A program made the translations under genes and the position numbers. A model generated the notes under the pieces. The model ran no database searches. It had not been told where the DNA came from and saw only the letters and a list, made by a program, of their open reading frames with translations. From Hericium rajendrae (lineage: Eukaryota; Basidiomycota; Agaricomycetes; Russulales; Hericiaceae): a stretch of DNA of 64,000 nt. The stretch spans positions 372,001 through 436,000 of the forward strand of contig CM065886.1 of assembly GCA_033439255.1 (NCBI GenBank), given 5' to 3'. Below, piece after piece: positions 58,066-64,000 of the stretch; the first letter of the stretch is position 1, and every line of letters starts with the position of its first letter.

Positions 58066-60228
58066 ATGCCTGCATCTGAAGAAAGACAGATACCTGCACG
58101 AACGAACCTTCTGCAGCGGTTGCAGCGACGGACAGGCGACGGCAACCCCACGCATGCGCCGGAGCCAGCTCATCACTCGACTACCGGCCCTTCAGGAAGG
58201 ATGCCCGCTTTAGGCGACAGACGAGGTGGGCATCTCCCTTTGTACTATACTGATCATTCCTGATTGTATCGACAAGGCCTCGATAGCACGTCGCGTAGCG
58301 CCAATCGTCAGCGCTTCGTTTTCAAGCGAGAGCATCGCGAGGAAGCGCCTGTGGTAAGCTTGCTTGTTCTTCTCGCTCGTGACTCCGAGTTGGTTATCAC
58401 TAAATATCTTGTCAGGCTGGTCCGAGCGCGCGGCTTGAACATCGGCCTGAACATCATGGTGCAGGCTCCGAGGAGCGATCAGATTCTCCAGAAGTCCAAA
58501 TATTCTTGCCGGAGCATGGCGGCTGGTGCTCATATAACGACTCTGAGGATCGAATAGTAACTGGAGGCCGCTTGGAGGTAGCTCAATCAGCTTTCCTTGT
58601 ACAAGGACGGAATCCAGTTGGCGGTGAAGTCCAAATGTGTAGCGCTGCGCCTTCGATGGACGCCGGACGTTCTTCGAGAGACTCTAAGGTTTGCTGACCT
58701 TCCTATCCGCAGATGGCTGGCACTCATGAACCTTTTCTCTGATACCGTATAGATGCTCTATGTCAACCGACACGAGGATCGCTCTCTGATACCTGACGGC
58801 GGCATAGGAACAAATATTGGCGCAGGCCGAGGTTTCGAAGCACATGATGACTCAGATGATGACGATGCTGCAGCTGTCGAAGGCCTGCTAGGTGGCGCGC
58901 CGCTCAGTGACGATGGCTACGATGAAGGTTCTGAAGGTGACGACGAAGGTGACGGCGATGATCGAATTGGTCGGATTAGCAGAAAGATGGACAAGGTAAT
59001 TGACTCGAATCAGGGAGTCATCGCCGCCAATCTCCAGCTGTCGAGCACCTTGCATACGGTCGGCGACAAGCTGGAGGCTCACGGCGGGTCGGCTCATGGT
59101 CATAAAGTGGGCAGCATCCGGAAGAACAAACGGCGTCACGGCAGTCCTCGGCGACGCGGAGATGATGCAAATCACTTTAACGTGAGCACCTATTTCTGCA
59201 ATGAATTGTGTCCTAACAATCCGGTGATAGAAACTCATCCGGGACCATCTCGATCGTCTACTGAATGGACAACCCCTCTTATACATTCTGTCGGCCCAGA
59301 TGAGATTGCGGAGTTCAATGATAAGTGGGAGCGGTCAGATGGTGAGGCAATTGCTTGCGACACGCATAATTTTCGCATCAGCATCGAAAGCACCCCTGGC
59401 TGTCCTTGGAACACCTCTGCTAAACGCGTCTTCGCTTCCGATTTTATCAAACGGCACGAGGGTTACGAGGATCGTCTCGAGGTCCGCACGGTCGTTGAGA
59501 AGGCATTCGCCACCCACCTCAAGTCGCTCAAACGAGAGTACGATTTAGCTCAGAAATCATCTGCGGAACGGCGCCAACGAAAATCAATAAGCAGGCGTGG
59601 TGAACGAAAGTCAACAGTAAGGCTGAGCGTCTTGTGGTCATGTCAACTATTTTGGGCTAATTTGGCGATACAGTTATATCAGCGCAGGCGGGAGATGGCG
59701 AAACAGTACGACTTCCTCAAACCGCACCTCCACATGCTTGAGAAGCTCGGTCCCGCTGCCATGTCCAGTGACGAGTCCGATTTGGAGGGTTATCGACCAG
59801 TCTACCACATCAGAACACCGATTTGGCGCGCTCCTGAGCTGAGACAGTGGCTCTCATACTTCGACAAGATGTACAACTACAGTCGTTCCGCCGACAATGG
59901 AGTGCAGCAGGATAGACGAGGGGCGCAGCCTCGTTTAAGGATGGAGCCGAAAAACGAACGGCGGGCAGCGACACCTGCACCAAAGAGGCTCCCGCTGTGC
60001 TTTTACAATCCCACTTGGCTAGCGACGAAGTCCAAGGAATGGATCAAGTATGAGCTGCAGCCCAACGAGGAGGAAGAGTACAAATTTGAACACGATTCTG
60101 ACTTCAGAACGTACGTATTAAGTTGAACCATGATATTATTTTTGATTCACCGAAATTGACTCGGATACGGCAGGTTCATGGATGCGGAGGTATCTAAGTG
60201 CTCTGTTGATACGGAGTCACAAGACTAA
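58066..60228 (+). CDS. Multi-exon member of a repetitive basidiomycete gene family
   Basis: Exons join in phase: MPASEERQIPARTNLLQRLQ, GLDSTSRSANRQRFVFKREH, AGPSARLEHRPEHHGAGSEE to MDAGRSSRDSK, the long exon from MLYVNRHEDRSL at 58753, and a last exon FMDAEVSKCSVDTESQD ending at 60228. The N-terminal half is disordered and acidic (HDDSDDDDAAAVEGLL, EGDDEGDGDD), followed by a coiled stretch (RISRKMDKVIDSNQGVIAAN). The C-terminal half is folded: FNDKWERSDGE, KAFATHLKSLKREYDLAQKS, YRPVYHIRTPIWRAPELRQW, LPLCFYNPTWLATKS and the acidic ELQPNEEEEYKFEHD. From memory, similar genes with a TPxWRxPxL block and a late NPTWL-type block recur in many copies in mushroom genomes, often near mobile DNA. An extra intron near 59180 (after DDANHFN) is possible. 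Function unknown; all splice joins open. Confidence 0.7.
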
Positions 60229-60756
60229 TGGGGAAAACGATATGGTCTATTTCGGTGAGCGTCCTTCGCATTAACAGGGATGGGCTTTGACTGACCTGGC
60301 TCACAGATCCCTGGAATCGGGCTAAAACTAGCTGGATAAAGTACCTTTTTTCGCACGTGTCTTTGTATGCTCCCTTCTCTCTCGAATTTTTAAAGGCCCT
60401 CCCTGCTAGGCCTTCACTTGGCATTGATTATTCACGAGTCGGGATCCCGATCGGGAATATGACTATTCAGTCAGGGCGCGTGTGTTGTATACCGACGCCC
60501 GGATTTACGACAGTCATCGGCAAAATGTCATCCTCAACCCTTGCTTGAGCCTATGCTCTACCTTCGTTCCTGCCTGAATCTATTATACGGATGTCTGTGA
60601 GACGTTCGGTATTAACCTGTGCTGTATCCAGCGATCTGAATCAGCGCAATCCTGAGCTGCATGATGACAAGGTGGAATACGAATCTGCGGGTACCTCAGA
60701 GCATGCGTATATAACGCATCTCTGCTTCCTATTCACTTGAAACTCTCATATCTGCA
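60229..60756. other. Promoter segment of the dead GST copy
   Basis: The last ~200 bp resemble the region upstream of the intact GST gene (GATCTGAATCAGCGCA against GATCTGAGTCAGCGCA, then GATGACA and AATCTGC blocks) and include TATATAA at 60708..60714. The duplication therefore included the promoter. Confidence 0.6.
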
Positions 60757-61625
60757 ATGGCCGCCGTCAAAAATCCTGTTTTCTACACCGCGAAGGTATC
60801 CATCCTTTCCAAGTCTCATATTGAGACTGCCCTCCGGACAACGTCATGCTAATACGGTGATACAGTTTGTCCGTTTGCTCAATGCGTGAGCACCCTGTCA
60901 AGAGTGAACAGTTCAAATCGACTTGCACAACAAGCCCGAGTGGTATGCCCTGAGAGTCAATCCGGCCGGCAAGGTGTATATCACTGCGACTTCCTCTCGT
61001 TGACTGGGGTCTGAAAAACCACCTGACACATAGGTACCCGCAATTGCCTACGGTGGTCCAGTAGTCCTGCCCGACCAGCCCTCGCCTGACTCGATCAAGC
61101 TCACCGAGTCCCTCGTCCTCGTTGAGTTCGTCGCCGACCTCTACCCGAATTCGACGCTCCTGCCGCGCGACCCCGTCAGACGCGCACAGGCTCGCTTCTT
61201 CATTGACTTTGCGAGCAACAAGGTGATCTCGCCGTTCTTCGCATTCAGCATGCGCGGCGAGCCTGCCGAACCGCTTCTCGCAGGGTTCGAGGCGCTGCAA
61301 GGCCAGCTCGACAAGGGCACCTAAGCCATCGGCGACGACTTCACGATCTCAGACGTCGCATTCGTGCCGTTCCTGGGGCGCATCAATTTGTTCACACGCG
61401 AGGACGAGGGCTTGTTCAAGAAGGGCGAAGGATGTAGGGCGTGGAAGGAGGTCTTCGAGGGCCCGCGGTTTGAGCGCGTGCAGGACTACTTCGAAAGCTT
61501 TAAGGCGAGTTTTGATGCGGTAAGTGTTTGACTGAGGAAAGTGATGTTGTCTGATCCACCAGCAGAAACACCTGCTGGAGCACGCGAAAGCCAGGAATGC
61601 CGCTTTAGGTCCTCGCAAGCAGTAA
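60757..61625 (+). pseudogene. Omega-like glutathione S-transferase pseudogene
   Basis: This tandem copy of the GST gene 1.9 kb downstream starts MAAVKNPVFYTAK. The active-site exon reads VCPFAQC instead of VCPYAQR. The next exon has lost about 48 nt, removing the equivalent of IAFEEAGVKPTKYQ, and a TAA (61322..61324) replaces the Phe codon in the block DKGTFAV of the intact gene. Further on the frame remains similar: DDFTISDVAFVPFLGRINLF and EVFEGPRFERVQDYF, ending LGPRKQ. Two independent lesions mean it cannot make the enzyme. Confidence 0.88.
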
Positions 61626-62660
61626 GTTGGAGTCTACATCTACGGACAAGTCAAAGATATAATAGACGCATTCCGTGCAAATCATACTTCATGCAGTTAT
61701 CTGTAGACTGACGAAGAGACAGGAGACTTGTGTATTGATTAACCAGAAGCAGATGCACTAGAGACTCCAATCATCCAGTAGCACTCGAGCTTGGAGCGTG
61801 ATCTGGCCATGCATCCCGAAGAATCTCTCGCTCGATGAATATACATCCTCTGTAGGGACTGATATTGACCCACGAATCGTGCGTGTCACCCCATTAACTT
61901 CATTCGCACATCTCGGAATTAACACTTGAGCATGACACCCCCATGCATGTCTAACATTGTACAGTTCGCATTTACAGCACTGGGACGCTGAACACACAAA
62001 TCACGCACCTGCAATATTATTCCGATCTGCGGGCTCGATGTCATGACTCTACCCTCCAGACGTCTTGTGCATTGTGCAGCCGAAGACATTCTGCGACATG
62101 TTCATGTTACGACATTTGGTTTCTGATGCCATGCCAGAACAGATATTCGCGAAGACCATGGGGCTGTACATATGGTGGTCGCGCTCTCGGACAGTTGCGA
62201 TGGAATTACAAGAAAAGGTGCTGCTTCACAGTGAGGTATGGCAAACACCATCATGGCGACGCGAGAGCTTTACTGTGAGCAGGGAATGAATGGCATAGCG
62301 CGAATAAGGGCCCTTCTCTTCCATGTTCGAGATCTGATTCCACAGTCCTGCACCAGTCAATCATACTTGGAGATGTGCCGCATAAATCTATGTCGAGGAT
62401 TGACGACAGTCGTCGCCGATGTCGTCCTGCATCTACTTTCGGATTCTGTTGTCGGAATATCTGTGAGAAGGTTCAGTCTTGATTTGTGATCGGTGGACCC
62501 AACGATCTGAGTCAGCGCATTTCGCAACAAGCCATCTGAATGATGACATTGACAAGTTGCGGAACCCGAATCTGCAGGTACGCATCCGTTCTCGCACATA
62601 TATAAAGCGCCATTGACACCCCTGTGTGTTCTCTCATCGGTTGAAGCCCCCGTATCTGCA
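61626..62660. other. Spacer and promoter of the intact GST gene
   Basis: About 0.8 kb with nothing recognisable is followed by ~200 bp resembling the region upstream of the dead copy. TATATAAA lies at 62599..62606. Confidence 0.55.
62599..62606 (+). promoter_or_regulatory. TATA box of the GST gene
   Basis: TATATAAA sits 55 bp before the ATG, and the dead paralogue has TATATAA at the matching place (60708..60714). Conservation in the duplicate supports a core-promoter role. Confidence 0.6.
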
Positions 62661-63608
62661 ATGGCCGCTGCCAAGAATCTCACCCTGTACACTGCGAAGG
62701 TACGCATATCGGGATCAAGTATGAGGATGACGTCATGCTAATACGGCGATATCAGGTTTGCCCGTACGCTCAGCGCGTGAGTACCGTATCAAGGATGTAT
62801 AACTGCCCGACAGTAACGTATCGTTATTCAGGTCGAAATCGCCTTCGAAGAGGCTGGTGTAAAGCCGACCAAATATCAGATCAACTTGCAGGACAAGCCC
62901 GAGTGGTATGCTCCGAAAGTGAACCCAGCTAGTAAAGTGTGTCTCCACGGCTTTCCCCCGTCGAGTTAGGATTCACGGGCATACTTCACGCACAGGTGCC
63001 CGCAATCGCTTATGGTGGTCCACAAGTCCCGCCCGACCAGCCCTCGCCTGAATCGACCAAGCTCGCCGAGTCCCTCGTCCTCGTCGAGTTTGTTGCCGAC
63101 CTCTACCCCAAGTCGAAGCTCCTGCCGAGCGACCCTGTCAAGCGCGCCCAGGCGCGCTTCTTCATCGACTTCGTTACCAATAAGGTGATCACGCCGTTCT
63201 TCGCATTCAGCATGCGCGGCGAGTCCGCCGAGCCGCTCCTTTCCGGCTTCGAGGCGCTGCAGGGCCAGCTCGACAAGGGCACTTTTGCCGTCAGCGATGA
63301 CTTCACGATCGCAGATGTCGCACTCGCGCCGTTCCTCGGGCGGATCGAGCTGCTCACGCGCGAGGATGTGGGCTTGTTCAAGGAGGGTGAGGGGCGTAAG
63401 GTGTGGCAGGAGGTCTTTGAGGGCCCGCGGTTCAAGCGCGTGCAGGATTACTTCAAGGCTGTGAGCTCCCGGCCCAGCTTCAAGGCGACATTCGATGCGG
63501 TGAGTGTTTTTATACTGGGGAATGTTGTTGATACTGATTGGCTGGCAGGACTTCCTGCTGGAGGGCGCGAAAGCCAGATATGCCAAGCTCGGCCCTCGCA
63601 AGCAGTAA
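62661..63608 (+). CDS. Omega-like glutathione S-transferase
   Basis: This cytosolic GST, predicted to bind glutathione and carry out thiol transfer or reductive cleavage, is encoded by five exons: 62661..62699, 62756..62776, 62832..62936, 62996..63499 and 63549..63608, all in phase, for 242 residues. The N-terminal thioredoxin fold has YTAKVCPYAQRVEIAFEEAG; the Cys in CPYA is the catalytic residue expected of omega-class enzymes. VPAIAYGG supplies the cis-Pro and ESLVLVEFVADLYP the Glu-Ser glutathione motif. The all-helical C-terminal domain contains RAQARFFIDFVTNKVI, FEALQGQLDKGTFAV, DDFTIADVALAPFLGRIELL and EVFEGPRFKRVQDYF. It ends KARYAKLGPRKQ. White-rot fungi have expanded GST families for detoxifying aromatics, but the substrate here is unknown. 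Confidence 0.9.
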
Positions 63609-63689
63609 ACATTCACAGAAAATGTTGACAATGAAATGGAGTGGACAGCATGTACATTGAGCTTCGTGGATTATCTGTAAACTGGCGGA

Positions 63690-64000
63690 GAATCATAAAT
63701 TTGTATTTGTAACACGAGAAGTAAAAGAGCTGCTAGGGCCCGGAGCCGTAGGTCCCTCCCGCATTGCAGTGGTATCTGAAAGGTGGTATCTGAAAGACTG
63801 AACGAAGTCAGTATCTGAGCATGATCATATAATTTACTCACGTCTGTATCCTTTCCGAACCTAAATACGATTACTTACATCATTTTAGTCCAGAGACAAG
63901 ATTGGGACTCACCTTCGTCGTTGAGCTCCTCAGACGGTCCGCCGAGCACCCGGGATGTATGCCAACATCGCATTCCAGCACCGAATTGGGAGCACTTATC
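63690..64000 (-). CDS. 3' end of a small-exon gene (partial)
   Basis: A minus-strand exon enters from the window edge: DKCSQFGAGMRCWHTSRVLG then GPSEELNDE, ending at a GTGAGT donor near 63912. A 19 nt exon (GSERIQ-like) may follow, then a last exon after a CAG. Two reading choices exist because ATACCAC is preceded by a duplicated ATCTGAAAGGTGGT-type 13 bp repeat: one reads YHCNAGGTYGSGP and stops. No function can be assigned from so little; the Cys content suggests a secreted or metal-binding protein. Confidence 0.4.

Noticed and set aside
1-64000. CRISPR arrays, rRNA, bacterial-type operons
   Set aside because: None seen; the sequence is eukaryotic nuclear DNA. A systematic tRNA scan was not possible by eye, so absence of tRNA genes is not claimed.

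Overview
The window is nuclear DNA from a filamentous basidiomycete, most likely an Agaricomycete. The evidence is GC-rich coding exons broken by many 45-70 nt GT-AG introns, an NRPS-like adenylate-forming reductase, a kinase of the Agaricomycete-expanded type, an F-box relic, and a multi-exon repetitive gene family I associate with mushrooms. Polyporales is only a guess. There are no operons; each gene is its own transcription unit. Exons were joined by hand from splice signals, reading-frame continuity and family similarity, with no transcript data.

Layout. 1-9.3 kb holds conserved or housekeeping genes: the 3' end of an unknown gene, a RecQ-family DNA helicase (minus), a class II eIF4E (4EHP-like) cap-binding protein (plus) and a His-rich unknown protein (plus). 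9.8-21.9 kb looks like a small secondary-metabolism neighbourhood: an intact A-T-R adenylate-forming reductase with an unusual 20-residue tandem duplication, a short unknown gene, a seven-helix membrane protein beside a dead first exon of a relative, and two tandem paralogous polytopic membrane proteins. 22.2-28.9 kb is a 6.7 kb two-gene DNA transposon (copy A) with terminal inverted repeats and a perfect flanking target duplication. 29.5-40.1 kb has a His/Tyr-rich unknown, a kinase-like protein and a decayed paralogue, an MFS transporter and an MpaB-type (DUF2236) oxygenase. 41.66-49.23 kb is a second, diverged copy (B) of the transposon. It lies inside the C-terminal part of a decayed F-box gene (relics at 41.5 kb and 49.2-51.2 kb). 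52.5-54.15 kb encodes a long disordered Ser/Pro-rich protein; 54.2-58 kb is nearly gene-free and carries a TA-flanked MITE; 58-60.2 kb is an intact six-exon gene of a repetitive family; 60.7-63.6 kb is a tandem omega-like GST pair, upstream copy dead, downstream copy intact; the last bases start another minus-strand gene.

The best candidate for an undescribed system is the transposon family of copies A and B. Each copy carries, in the same order and strand, a ~250-residue companion protein and a large transposase. The transposase has an N-terminal Cys4 zinc ribbon, a MULE/IS256-type DDE core (DATFK, a D in the DNCCHV motif followed by LDVxH, and an E in GSRIEGSHKGWN), an acidic SUMO-interaction-like stretch and a C-terminal Cys-rich module. 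The 3' ends carry clustered ACGGTC motifs. Copy A has a stop in the companion gene but a readable transposase; copy B has an open companion gene but its transposase is broken by a 0.33 kb MITE. I do not recognise a published name for the family.
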